A stretch of 32,974 bases of DNA from an uncultured Lysobacterales bacterium (GCA_937927755.1 CALBDB010000136.1:1-32974), one strand, 5' to 3'. Shown: positions 23,207 to 31,894, counted from the stretch's first letter. The notes: generated by a model not told the origin, from the letters alone. Translations and numbers: made by a program.

Positions 23207-25504
23207 TCACTGCACTGGAATTCTTGATCCCGGCTGAACCCGCCCGCTTACCTTATTTTCCCCGCTGCGTGAATTGAAACCGACGGGACGGTGTCCGAGA
23301 AAAGTTACCTCTGCTTGCTCCGCTGAATGGCCTTCGACGTAAAAGTCACTGCGCTCGGACAATTCCAGCCTTTGATCCCCGGTCTCGAACCACGTGGCTG
23401 CCAACAGGAGGGCGCCACTTGAATGATCGAGAACCAGGCGGGCGTCCGTCGAAATGCTTTTCGTAACGACTCCGTTGCCTTCAGCAGTATGAATTTCCCA
23501 CCCTTTTGCTGACAGCCTGCCTTCGTGGAAGAATGAATCAGGAATCCTGGTTTCAAAACTTTCAAATGGGTATAAAAACGTCGTGTATTCGCCTGCTTCG
23601 CCGGACATCGTGTAAACCAGGTTGCCCTTGCCGCGCCTCACCGATGTCGAGGCCGATTCGGCCTGACCGCCGAGCTGCAAAACCTCCAGCCCGGAACCAT
23701 CGGCAAAGGTAGACCTGTGATGGTTTCCCGTGCCCTCGTCGGAATAATGTCCCTGCCACACCTGCTGAAATTCGTGATTATCACCAGCGGATTCAAATAT
23801 ATCCCTGACAATCCAGCCCAGGCCCTTGAGAAAAAAGACTTTACGATAGTACTGTACGCCCATTTCGTCGTAACCGTCGTGGCTGCCGGCAAAGAAGTCC
23901 CAGTTTTCACGCTTTATCCACGTGATAACACGTGGCCTGGGCAGTTTTTCCCACTTGCCGAAACCCGATCCGCCCTTGTTCGATTTCCAGCCCTGCCCTT
24001 GGGCGATGCCGTCAATGATGGCCACATTCTTCACATAGGAATTCTTGAAATAGTCGTAGTCTTCGAGGAAATAACGCACCTGGTAATTGGGCAGAATCTC
24101 CTGGCCATTAGCTCTCGCCACCAGCCCCAGCATGTCGCCATGTTGGTGATCGGGCTTGTACTCGGACAAGCCGGCCGTGATCGCCATGTATAAACCACCC
24201 TTTTTCCAGCCGTCACGCATGACGTAATAACCGGTATCCGGCAGCTCAGCCGACAGTATTTCCGGCTGCCTGCGATCCAGCCGCATAAGCCGCTCGACCT
24301 GTTGCTGGCGCAGCAGCCAGTAAATGCCGGAATCTACCGACTTGCCGGCAAAGTAATTAATAAACGGGTCATCAAACAGGATCGCGCCCAGCAGCATGGA
24401 ATCGTCCATCCCGTTGTTCTCTGCCCAGGGGTCATTGGTATCATCCTGGAAAACCGGTAACCGCCTGTCGGGGCGCGCCAGGATTACCATGGCGTCGAAC
24501 ATTGCTTTTAGCTTCAGACGCCACGCCTCGGGCACCTCAATATCATTGAGCTGCGCCAGTTGCAGCACGCGGAAGTAGTTGTAGATGTCGCCGACGTGGT
24601 AATGCACGGAGCGCTCGAACTGGAAACCGTCGGGATTAACCTCTTTCTGCAGGTGTTCACCAAGGATCGTCATGGCATCCCGGTACCAGGTGTCTGTACC
24701 GGCATAGTCCCTGAACAGGATCGCTATCATGGCAAGCGCCACCATGCCACGGGTCTGGTGGTTACCATAACGGAACGACGGGTTACCGGCATGCAGTGAT
24801 GCGCCAAGGTGAAGCATGGTTCGTATCAGCTCAAGTTGGTCCGAATCGTCATAGTGTTCCGAACCCAGGTAGAAAGCATGAACCTGTAGCCAGTTCATAG
24901 CCCGGTAACCGGCCCTGAACGACTCGTAAACACCATTGCCACCCTCATCATTCTCATACTCACCGGTCGCAAAAGCCTCGTTAAGTGAGCGCATTTGCCC
25001 GGTGAAATAATCCACGTATACAGGATTGCGTTCTTCATAGTGGTGCACAAAAGCCATGTCGAGCACCTTGTGTTGACGCGCGAGGTGCCGTAACTCATAC
25101 GCCGTGACAGAATTGCCCTTCAGGTTTTCATACGGAAGCTTCCAGCGGGCACGGGAAGGGTATAGCCCCATGTGAATGTCCTTCATCCGTATGTGGCCCC
25201 CGCGCTTGCCGGAAAACCTCTGCTGGTAATCCGTGAAGCGCTGATCCATCATCCGCCAGTCGAAGTAATACCGCTTGGCAAAAGCTTCGCGAAAATAGCT
25301 GGCCAGTGCCTGCAAGCCCTCATCGGATTTCTCCACGTGAAGCTGTTTAATGCTCTCAACCGCAGGGTTTCCCCGGCTCTCGAGCAACGCAATCAACTCG
25401 TCATCCGTTAACAGCCTGTCATGCGGAATTGGACCGCTGTTCGCAGTTGTAACCGACGACATCAGCAGTAAGATGATCACCGATAACGTTTTTCTCAGGT
25501 TCAT
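23207..25504 (-). CDS. Heparinase II/III-family polysaccharide lyase, exported
   Basis: A 765-residue protein with a signal peptide (about 5-22, cleavage after TTA) and a long alpha-helical toroid (about 30-395). The heparinase II/III beta domain (about 405-600) begins at TGYYVMRDGWKKGG and includes YKPDHQHGDMLGLV. A C-terminal beta region follows. Candidate catalytic residues are in SVHYHVGDIYNYFR and in the His-rich DHQHGD. It is not a copy of the PL17 gene. It could belong to PL15, PL39 or a related alginate-lyase family, or act on another uronate polymer. GGAAGG (25512-25517) lies 7 nt before the chosen ATG. It is convergent with the regulator gene and outside the main operon. Confidence 0.82.
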   Translation of the reverse strand: MNLRKTLSVIILLLMSSVTTANSGPIPHDRLLTDDELIALLESRGNPAVESIKQLHVEKSDEGLQALASYFREAFAKRYYFDWRMMDQRFTDYQQRFSGKRGGHIRMKDIHMGLYPSRARWKLPYENLKGNSVTAYELRHLARQHKVLDMAFVHHYEERNPVYVDYFTGQMRSLNEAFATGEYENDEGGNGVYESFRAGYRAMNWLQVHAFYLGSEHYDDSDQLELIRTMLHLGASLHAGNPSFRYGNHQTRGMVALAMIAILFRDYAGTDTWYRDAMTILGEHLQKEVNPDGFQFERSVHYHVGDIYNYFRVLQLAQLNDIEVPEAWRLKLKAMFDAMVILARPDRRLPVFQDDTNDPWAENNGMDDSMLLGAILFDDPFINYFAGKSVDSGIYWLLRQQQVERLMRLDRRQPEILSAELPDTGYYVMRDGWKKGGLYMAITAGLSEYKPDHQHGDMLGLVARANGQEILPNYQVRYFLEDYDYFKNSYVKNVAIIDGIAQGQGWKSNKGGSGFGKWEKLPRPRVITWIKRENWDFFAGSHDGYDEMGVQYYRKVFFLKGLGWIVRDIFESAGDNHEFQQVWQGHYSDEGTGNHHRSTFADGSGLEVLQLGGQAESASTSVRRGKGNLVYTMSGEAGEYTTFLYPFESFETRIPDSFFHEGRLSAKGWEIHTAEGNGVVTKSISTDARLVLDHSSGALLLAATWFETGDQRLELSERSDFYVEGHSAEQAEVTFLGHRPVGFNSRSGENKVSGRVQPGSRIPVQ

Positions 25505-25516
25505 CTGGAAACCTTC

Positions 25517-25528
25517 CAATTCGAATTG
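25517..25528. promoter_or_regulatory. 12-bp perfect palindrome CAATTCGAATTG
   Basis: A perfect palindrome directly next to the ribosome binding site of the heparinase-family lyase, in the 207-bp divergent region shared with the PL1 gene. It could be a regulator site. It does not match the ACCA/TGGT pattern of the main operon. Confidence 0.3.
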
Positions 25529-25668
25529 TGGCAACAGACCCTAGCATATCCGTTTTTGCCCTTTTTCGTTAGCCAGCCCTTTGTCTTCCGGAGAATAATC
25601 TGTTTAGATAACCGCCATCCCATATCAGGCACTGAAAATGGCCATGAATCAATTCCGTCACCGTGGGT

Positions 25669-25696
25669 TGAAGCCCGCTGAGCCTTGCGGGCATCA
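25669..25696 (+). other. Stem-loop in the leader of the PL1 gene
   Basis: GCCCGC (25673-25678) pairs with GCGGGC (25687-25692) around an 8-nt loop. TGA/TCA extend the stem past one A-A mismatch. It ends 15 nt before the ATG at 25712 and could affect translation of the transcript. Confidence 0.4.
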
Positions 25697-25711
25697 AACA
25701 CCAGTCCTCTC

Positions 25712-27088
25712 ATGAATTATCCGCTGAAACGCAGGAAACCAATCCATAAAACCATTGCAATAATGACTTTTGTGCTGTTCATAACAGCAAACATTGCCGC
25801 AGATGAAACGGATAGGCCGCGTGCGTTTCCCGGCGCCGAAGGGTTTGGCGCATTCAGTATCGGTGGTCGTGGCGGTCGCGTTATCAAGGTGACTAACCTA
25901 AATGACGATGGCCTGGGCAGCCTGCGCGCTGCGCTGCGTGCGCAGGGCCCACGCACCGTGGTGTTTGACACAAGCGGCATCATACAACTGGAGCGGGATA
26001 TCGTATTGAAAGCCGGTTTTGTCACAATTGCCGGACAAACAGCACCAGGTGGGGGCATAACCCTGAAAAACCATGGATTGGTAATCAAGGCAGATGAAGT
26101 GATCGTCCGTTACATTCGCTCCAGGCCAGGCAGCGAAAAAGGTGCTGAAACAGATGCCATTTCCATCCAGGCTGGGCAAAACATCATCATCGATCACTGT
26201 TCGACCAGCTGGGCTACCGATGAGACCTTAACGGTATCGCCCGACACAAAAACCGGCTTGAAAACCATTGACAATGTCACGGTGCAGTGGAGCATGATCA
26301 CCGAATCGTTAAATGACTCGGTCCATTCCAAGGGTCAGCACGGTTATGGCAGCCTGGTGCGCGGGAGCGCCGGGGCACGCTACAGCATGCATCACAATGT
26401 ATGGGCCCATCACAAGGCGCGTATGCCACGTCCCGGTAACTATGTCGGCCCAAAGGAAGACCCGCTCGGGCCCCTGTTTGATTTTCGTAACAACGTGTTC
26501 TACAACTGGGGCGGCGCAGCCAGCGGCTACAATGCGGATGCCGAATCTGTCAGCCGCTATAACTTTGTCAACAACTACTATCTGCGTGGACCAGACTCTA
26601 CGAAGTCACTCGCCTTCAACGAGCGCAGTGCAAACTCAATGGCACATTTCTCGGGCAACCATATGAACGGTGATTTGCCTGCAGACCCGTGGAGCCTCGT
26701 GCGATTTGCAGATGAGCGGCAATCGGGGGCCGATGAGCCTTTTCCGGTTGCTGCCGTTGAAACACAGCCGGCGGACAACGCTTTTAAAGACGTACTGCGG
26801 TGGGCCGGTGCTTCTCTGGCCCGTGACCCGGTGGACAAGCGCATCACAGACGAGATAACAAATCGTTCCGGCAGCCTGATCGATAGCGCTTCCGAGGTCG
26901 GCGGATGGCCGGAACACCTCACGGAAATGCCCCGCCCGGACAGCGATGGCGATGGCATGCCGGATGACTGGGAAACTCCACGTGGACTGGACGCAATGCA
27001 CGCCGGGGACGGTGCGAGCGACCCCGATGGTGATGGCTACACAAACCTGGAAGACTACCTCAACAGCCTGGTGTCCCAGCGGCAATGA
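25712..27088 (+). CDS. PL1-like pectate lyase, exported, with C-terminal calcium-binding repeats
   Basis: A 458-residue right-handed beta-helix protein. The signal peptide covers about 1-30 (cleavage after IAA). The mature chain begins with AFPGAEGFGAFSIGGRGG and VTNLNDDGLGSLRAAL, then TIAGQTAPGGGITL and IIIDHCSTSWATDE, all typical of bacterial PL1-type pectate lyases. The C-terminus has two Asp-rich motifs, DSDGDGMPDDWE and DPDGDGYTNLEDYL, like thrombospondin type 3 or dockerin calcium loops. The ATG at 25712 is chosen; a TTG nine codons upstream is possible, and neither has a strong ribosome binding site. It implies use of pectin or a related uronan, whose products would enter the same KdgF-KdgK-Eda route. 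Confidence 0.85.
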   Translation: MNYPLKRRKPIHKTIAIMTFVLFITANIAADETDRPRAFPGAEGFGAFSIGGRGGRVIKVTNLNDDGLGSLRAALRAQGPRTVVFDTSGIIQLERDIVLKAGFVTIAGQTAPGGGITLKNHGLVIKADEVIVRYIRSRPGSEKGAETDAISIQAGQNIIIDHCSTSWATDETLTVSPDTKTGLKTIDNVTVQWSMITESLNDSVHSKGQHGYGSLVRGSAGARYSMHHNVWAHHKARMPRPGNYVGPKEDPLGPLFDFRNNVFYNWGGAASGYNADAESVSRYNFVNNYYLRGPDSTKSLAFNERSANSMAHFSGNHMNGDLPADPWSLVRFADERQSGADEPFPVAAVETQPADNAFKDVLRWAGASLARDPVDKRITDEITNRSGSLIDSASEVGGWPEHLTEMPRPDSDGDGMPDDWETPRGLDAMHAGDGASDPDGDGYTNLEDYLNSLVSQRQ

Positions 27089-27155
27089 AACAGGTCGGCC
27101 GGCAGTTCCAGTTCATCCGCTGACACCATAGCCTTCCAAATCTGTTGGCTTCAGG

Positions 27156-29144
27156 CTACCAGTGTATACCCCGCATCAGGCTGGCAAAGGCAATCTGCTC
27201 CTGCGAAGCCTGCTGCTGATCTTCCGAAACACCCAGGGCTGCCGATGAGTCAGGGAACATCCGGAATGCACTGTTCATGATGATCTCCGCGATCTTCGGT
27301 GCAACTGCGTGCAGGGTTTGTGCAAATATACCCAGGCGTGTCGCTATTCTCTGCGGCTTGTAAATCACCGCCTGCTTTACGAATTCAGCCGCTTCATCCG
27401 GCGTGATGGTCGGGACGTTTTCATACATCTTGGTCGGCGCGATCATAGGCGTCCGCACCAGCGGCATATTGATGGTGGTGAATGAAATACCGGTATCGCT
27501 GTATTCAGCGGACGCGCAACGCGAGAACGCGTCAAGCGCAGCCTTGGATGCCACGTATGCTGAAAAACGCGGGGAGTTACTCAACACACCGATCGAAGAG
27601 ATATTGATCACCTGCCCTTTTTTGCGTTTCATCATTTCCGGCAGGGCCCGCAAAATAAGTCGCAGGCTGCCAAAGTAGTTTAACTGCATGGTGCGCTCAA
27701 AATCGTGGAAACGGTCACAGGAAAGTGAGATAGACCGGCGAATGGAGCGACCGGCATTATTGACCAATATGTCGATGGCGCCGTGATCCTCGACAATTTG
27801 GTCAATTAGCTTGTCACAGGCATCCAGGTCGGAGATATCACAGGGGCAACTCCAGGCTTTGCCGTGCGCCGTCTTGATTTCATCCAGCGTCTCCGCCAGT
27901 TTATCCTCACCACGCGCGACCAGAACCACTTTCGCACCAGCCCTTGCCATCATAACGGCTGTTGCGTGGCCGATACCTGACGAAGCGCCGGTAACAACGA
28001 CAACTTTTCTACGCACATGGCCTCGCAGGCTGCGGTCGATGAACAGCTCCGGATCAAGGTTTCTTTCCCAGTAATCCCACAAGCGCCAGGCATAGTCATC
28101 AATTCTCGGGACGGTAATACCGCTGCCCCTGAGTGCGCGCTCGGTCTCGCGGTTATCAAACTTGGTTGGATAATTGACAAATTTCATCATGTCCGGCGGC
28201 AAGCCCAGGTCTTTCATGATCTGGTTGGAAATCCGCCGGATCGGCGGCAGCATTCGCAGGCCCTGCTTGATCGCTGCGGGGATATAATTAAACAAACGGG
28301 CGTCAATACGCATGGTCATTTGCGGCGCATGGGCGGCAGAGGCAAACAGGTTCAGTACCTCGCCAATACGTTTGGGCTTGGGGTCGGTCAGGTGGAAACA
28401 CATGCCATCCAGCTTGGGCTTGTGCGCAATGTGTATCATTGCACTCACCACGTAATCCACCGGCACAATATTTATCCGGCCGCCTTCTATGCCCAGTGTC
28501 GGCATCCAAGCCGGCATCAATTTGCGCATCTTCTGTATCAGTTTGAAGAAATAGTAAGGGCCGTCAATCTTGTCGATCACACCCGTTTCCGAATGCCCTA
28601 CAACTATGCCGGGGCGGTAAATACGCCACGGCACGTGGCACTCACGTCTGACCATGGCTTCGGATTCGTGCTTGGTACGGAAATACGGATTATCCAGGCC
28701 ATGGGCCTCTTCGAACATGTCTTCGCGGAAGATACCGGGATATAAGCCGGCGGCCGCAATTGAACTCATGTGGTGGAAGCGTTTCGCCTCGATGTTCTCG
28801 GCAAACTTGACCGCATTGTGTGTCCCGTCCACGTTCACCCGCATCTGGCTCTCTGCATCTGCGAGCAGGTCATACACGGCTGCGAGGTGGAACATATTAC
28901 CCACTTCGCCTTCCAGTTCCCTTCTTTTCTTTGCGGGTATACCCAGCATCGGCCGGGTCAGGTCTCCGGTAATCGGAATGACCCGTTTGGCACTGGTACC
29001 CCAGTCGCGCTTCTGGGCCTCAAATTTTTTCTTTGAGTCTCTTCGAACCAGTACATAGATGATGGCTTTCTTTTTTTTCTGTAATAGCTCACCGATAAGG
29101 TGGTGCCCGATAAAACCCGTTCCACCGGTAATAAAGTAGTTCAT
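27156..29144 (-). CDS. Two-domain fatty acyl-CoA reductase-like SDR protein
   Basis: A 662-residue fusion of two NAD(P)-binding domains. The N-terminal half is an extended SDR of the acyl-CoA-reductase (NAD_binding_4) type with FITGGTGFIGHHL at about 4-16 and an active-site YFRTK. The C-terminal half (about 375-620) is a classical SDR with VTGASSGIG, NNAGRS, NISSIG and YVASK. Length and domain order match the 661-residue Marinobacter enzyme that reduces acyl-CoA to fatty alcohol for wax esters. The ATG at 29144 is chosen for GGAGGG 5 nt upstream (29150-29155); an upstream frame adds 39 unlikely residues. It diverges from an acyl-CoA-binding protein gene. Other acyl or sterol-type substrates remain possible. 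Confidence 0.85.
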   Translation of the reverse strand: MNYFITGGTGFIGHHLIGELLQKKKKAIIYVLVRRDSKKKFEAQKRDWGTSAKRVIPITGDLTRPMLGIPAKKRRELEGEVGNMFHLAAVYDLLADAESQMRVNVDGTHNAVKFAENIEAKRFHHMSSIAAAGLYPGIFREDMFEEAHGLDNPYFRTKHESEAMVRRECHVPWRIYRPGIVVGHSETGVIDKIDGPYYFFKLIQKMRKLMPAWMPTLGIEGGRINIVPVDYVVSAMIHIAHKPKLDGMCFHLTDPKPKRIGEVLNLFASAAHAPQMTMRIDARLFNYIPAAIKQGLRMLPPIRRISNQIMKDLGLPPDMMKFVNYPTKFDNRETERALRGSGITVPRIDDYAWRLWDYWERNLDPELFIDRSLRGHVRRKVVVVTGASSGIGHATAVMMARAGAKVVLVARGEDKLAETLDEIKTAHGKAWSCPCDISDLDACDKLIDQIVEDHGAIDILVNNAGRSIRRSISLSCDRFHDFERTMQLNYFGSLRLILRALPEMMKRKKGQVINISSIGVLSNSPRFSAYVASKAALDAFSRCASAEYSDTGISFTTINMPLVRTPMIAPTKMYENVPTITPDEAAEFVKQAVIYKPQRIATRLGIFAQTLHAVAPKIAEIIMNSAFRMFPDSSAALGVSEDQQQASQEQIAFASLMRGIHW

Positions 29145-29160
29145 AGCTGCCCTCCGATCC

Positions 29161-29192
29161 CATAGTGTTTTGCTTCTGGCATAGTGTTCTGC
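29161..29192. repeat. Direct repeat CATAGTGTTYTGC in the FAR/ACBP divergent region
   Basis: CATAGTGTTTTGC (29161-29173) recurs as CATAGTGTTCTGC (29180-29192), 12 of 13 bases equal, one copy every 19 bp. It lies 17 nt upstream of the acyl-CoA reductase ATG, within the 147-bp region between the divergent genes, and may be a regulator site. Confidence 0.5.
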
Positions 29193-29291
29193 ATGGCGTA
29201 GCCGTACAATCTTATCAGAACAGTAAGCAATTCCCATGCTGTTACAATTTACAGGTACCAATCAGTGTGAACCAACGGGGGGTTTTCCCAG

Positions 29292-29561
29292 ATGACAGAG
29301 ATCAATTTACGCTTCGAACAGGCGGCAACAGCAGCTAAATCGCTGCCGGAAAAACCTGATAACAACACTCTTCTTCAACTTTATGCGCTCTTTAAACAGG
29401 GCTCTGCCGGTGATGTATCCGGCGAGAAACCGGGCTTTTTTGACTTCGTAGCGGTGGCCAAGTATGAAGCCTGGGAAAAACTGAAAGGGCTTTCTGCGGA
29501 AGATGCAATGAACCAATACATCGACCTTGTGCGCAAACTTGGCGGCAGGTTCGAAGACTGA
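29292..29561 (+). CDS. Acyl-CoA-binding protein (ACBP)
   Basis: An 89-residue four-helix ACBP. It shows the family landmarks LLQLYALFKQGSAGDV and KYEAWEKLKGLSAEDAMNQYIDLV, with the Tyr and Lys residues that hold the acyl-CoA. It binds medium to long acyl-CoA in the cytoplasm and can deliver it to enzymes. It is the first gene of a three-gene plus-strand operon and diverges from the fatty acyl-CoA reductase, which would use the same ligand. A G-run sits about 9 nt before the ATG. ACBP is common in eukaryotes and only scattered in bacteria. Confidence 0.92.
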   Translation: MTEINLRFEQAATAAKSLPEKPDNNTLLQLYALFKQGSAGDVSGEKPGFFDFVAVAKYEAWEKLKGLSAEDAMNQYIDLVRKLGGRFED

Positions 29562-29579
29562 CAACCGGAAAGAAAGCAG

Positions 29580-30218
29580 ATGACACGGCGTGACACACGT
29601 GAACTGGTGCTGACAACCAGCCTGTCGTTGTTTAACGAGTTCGGCGAACCCAACGTCACCACAAATCATATCGCGGACGAGGCGGATATCAGCCCCGGCA
29701 ACCTCTATTACCATTTCCGCAGCAAGGACGAAATCGCACTGGAGTTGTTCAAGCGCTACCTGATGCACATGCTGCCGATGCTTGAAATCGACGAGGAAAC
29801 ACCACTGGAGGCTGAAGACCTCTGGCTACGCCTGCACCTGGTTTTTGAAGCGATGGGACGTTTTCGTTTCCTGTTTCGCGACCTCAGTGACCTTTACGGC
29901 CGTATAAAAAACCTGCGCCGTGCGCTCAATGGCCTGCTGGAGAGACAACGCGGCACACTGTTGGGCTTGATTGCGGGTCTGCAACAAAACGGCGTGATGC
30001 AAATTGGTAAGCATGACAGCGAGGTGCTGGCAGATAACATGCTGCTGGTGATGACTTACTGGATCCCCTTCGCTGAGGTGCGTGGTGATCCCGGCCTTGC
30101 GGATGGCAAGGTTCTTTCCGAATCGGTTGCCCGGGTTCTGCACCTGGTCCTCCCCTATTTGCGTGAACCAGAGGCCAGCCAGGTCGAAGAGCTGGCACAC
30201 ACTTACCGTCAGGTCTGA
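29580..30218 (+). CDS. TetR-family transcriptional regulator
   Basis: A 212-residue TetR/AcrR-type regulator. The helix-turn-helix spans about 5-50 ([45 protein letters not shown]). The rest is a helical ligand domain. GGAAAG precedes the ATG, 18 nt after the ACBP stop. Placed between ACBP and the barrel gene, it probably controls this operon and perhaps the divergent reductase, with an acyl-CoA or fatty acid as likely ligand; that ligand is inferred from neighbours. Its stop overlaps the next ATG by one base. Confidence 0.9.
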   Translation: MTRRDTRELVLTTSLSLFNEFGEPNVTTNHIADEADISPGNLYYHFRSKDEIALELFKRYLMHMLPMLEIDEETPLEAEDLWLRLHLVFEAMGRFRFLFRDLSDLYGRIKNLRRALNGLLERQRGTLLGLIAGLQQNGVMQIGKHDSEVLADNMLLVMTYWIPFAEVRGDPGLADGKVLSESVARVLHLVLPYLREPEASQVEELAHTYRQV

Positions 30219-31288
30219 TGTACCAACTTAATTTTTACGACCATTTCAACCAACAAACCGGACGCTTACTTTTAGAAACCCTCATGGCAGTATTTATTTT
30301 TCTGCCTGGCGCTGCCTATGCCGGGTCTGTCGAAAACAACGATGGGCAAAATGACAGTGGGCAGACCAGTGAAGTAACAGCCAGTAGCAAAGCTGCTGAG
30401 ATGCTCATCTGGCAAAAGGAACAGGTCGAGTCCCAGGTGCAGAACGCAGCACGCTGGCTGGATTCTTTTTTTGGAGACCCGGATTACGATGCTGAGGTTG
30501 CGAGCAGCCAATTCCGCTTCAGACCCGAAATCTATTACAACAAAGAACAGGGTGCCGATCCTGGCGCCAAGGTTTCCCTGAAATTACACCTCCCCAATCT
30601 CAACCGAAAAGTCAGCCTGGTCATCGGCAATAACCCGGATAACACCAGTTTCAATGATTCAATCGATGACAATGCTGATGAATCGGTTATTGGCCTGCAA
30701 TTTTTTGGCAAAGCGCGCAAGCACTGGCACACAAGCCTGTCCACCGGCATAAAGTTCAATGAGTTTGCCGCGTACATTGGCCCAAGGGCGCGCTACTTCA
30801 AGCACGTTAACGAACGTACCGCATACCGCTTTTCGCAGGCGGTACGCTGGCAGACGAATAACTATTGGCAGATTATTTCCCGTCTCGATTTCAACTACGT
30901 TGTGAATAACAGGTATGTTTTTCGCCAAACTTTCGACGGGCGCTGGCGGGGAGAAAAAAGCGCAGACGAAGGTTACCGGACCAGGCTCAGCAGTATAGTG
31001 ACAAAGCGTCTGCGGCACTCGGCCGGTTTGCAATATGAATTCACCACGATATTCAACACGCGACCTGACACCCACGTGAACAGCTACACGGTGGCCGTGC
31101 GCTATCGCAGACGCACGTCACACGACTGGCTGTACTACGAAATCGTCCCACAGGTTACATTTGAAGACGAATTTGACTACGCGTTCAACCCGGGTATCAG
31201 GCTTCGCCTGGAATTCTTCTACGGCACCGATTTCGAGAAACGCTTCTGGAAACATGAACCGGAAGATACCGAGGAGTTCTACTGGTAA
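30218..31288 (+). CDS. Predicted outer-membrane beta-barrel protein, unknown family
   Basis: I do not recognise this 356-residue protein. A hydrophobic stretch (about 18-36, GRLLLETLMAVFIFLPGAAYA) looks like a signal peptide, with an unusually long N-terminal lead; an in-frame ATG at 30284 would shorten it. A helical, Gln/Glu-rich segment (about 60-90) contains AARWLDSFFGDPDYD. The rest is alternating beta strands with many Tyr, Phe and Arg (FRFRPEIYYN, YRFSQAVRWQTNNYW, YTVAVRYRRRTSHDWLYYEIVP), ending in FEKRFWKHEPEDTEEFYW. This suggests a 10- to 12-strand barrel. It is joined to the TetR gene by a TGATG overlap, so it is probably part of the lipid response or export. Confidence 0.7.
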   Translation: MYQLNFYDHFNQQTGRLLLETLMAVFIFLPGAAYAGSVENNDGQNDSGQTSEVTASSKAAEMLIWQKEQVESQVQNAARWLDSFFGDPDYDAEVASSQFRFRPEIYYNKEQGADPGAKVSLKLHLPNLNRKVSLVIGNNPDNTSFNDSIDDNADESVIGLQFFGKARKHWHTSLSTGIKFNEFAAYIGPRARYFKHVNERTAYRFSQAVRWQTNNYWQIISRLDFNYVVNNRYVFRQTFDGRWRGEKSADEGYRTRLSSIVTKRLRHSAGLQYEFTTIFNTRPDTHVNSYTVAVRYRRRTSHDWLYYEIVPQVTFEDEFDYAFNPGIRLRLEFFYGTDFEKRFWKHEPEDTEEFYW

Positions 31289-31292
31289 CAAA

Positions 31293-31314
31293 AGGCCGGC
31301 GATTACGCCGGCCT
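31293..31314. terminator. Intrinsic terminator between the barrel gene and phasin (convergent)
   Basis: AGGCCGGCG and CGCCGGCCT form a perfect 9-bp stem with loop ATTA, 5 nt after the barrel stop. On the minus strand the stem is followed by TTTTGTT, so it can end the phasin transcript; it may act in both directions. Confidence 0.8.
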
Positions 31315-31342
31315 GAAATATCCCAGATAGGGAGGGGCTTGT

Positions 31343-31882
31343 TTACTTGGCAGCCTTGGCAGTTTTTGCTGCTGGCTTCTTAGCTGCCGGCTTCTTGGAA
31401 GCGGCCTTGCGGGGCGCCGGGGCTTTCTTGGGCTTGGACAACTCGGTCACTTTGCGTGACAGTGTCTGTACACGCTCTGACAGCTTGTTTACATCAGCAG
31501 CGGTCGGAACACCCAGTTGACCCAGGACACGCGCTACGCGATCTTCAAAAATGTTTTCCAGCTTGTCCCAGTTGTCAACGGCCTGTTGACGCACGGCGCC
31601 TACCTTTGATTCAACTTCACCCTTGATGTCGTCAACTGCAGTCTCTGCAACATCGCGGGTTTTCTTCTCCAGCTTGACGCCTTCGGAGACCAGTTTTTCA
31701 AACAGCTTGTTACCCTGTTCAATCATCTTGCCGCTTTCAGACTGTGCAACTGAAAATGCACCAAGTCCGGCCAGCCAAATTTCACGGGCCGACTCAACAA
31801 CAGGTGCAGCAAACGTGCTTGCCGCAGGTTTTGCCTGTGCTTTCTTTTTCATAACTTTCTTTTTCAATGTCTTCTTGACCAT
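31343..31882 (-). CDS. Phasin-family polyhydroxyalkanoate granule-associated protein (PhaF/PhaI type)
   Basis: A 179-residue phasin. A Lys/Ala-rich N-terminus leads into the phasin core (ESAREIWLAGLGAFSVAQSESGKMIEQGNKLFEKLV). An amphipathic helix follows (AETAVDDIKGEVESKVGAVRQQ), then one 44-residue coiled-coil module (NWDKLENIFE...). The tail is rich in Lys, Ala and Pro (KPAAKKPAAKTAKAAK), like the DNA-binding tail of PhaF. It coats PHA granules and may tether them to the nucleoid. The ATG at 31882 is preferred because GGGAG (31889-31893) lies 6 nt before it; the ATG six codons upstream has no such site. Confidence 0.88.
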   Translation of the reverse strand: MVKKTLKKKVMKKKAQAKPAASTFAAPVVESAREIWLAGLGAFSVAQSESGKMIEQGNKLFEKLVSEGVKLEKKTRDVAETAVDDIKGEVESKVGAVRQQAVDNWDKLENIFEDRVARVLGQLGVPTAADVNKLSERVQTLSRKVTELSKPKKAPAPRKAASKKPAAKKPAAKTAKAAK

Positions 31883-31894
31883 TTCAATCTCCCG

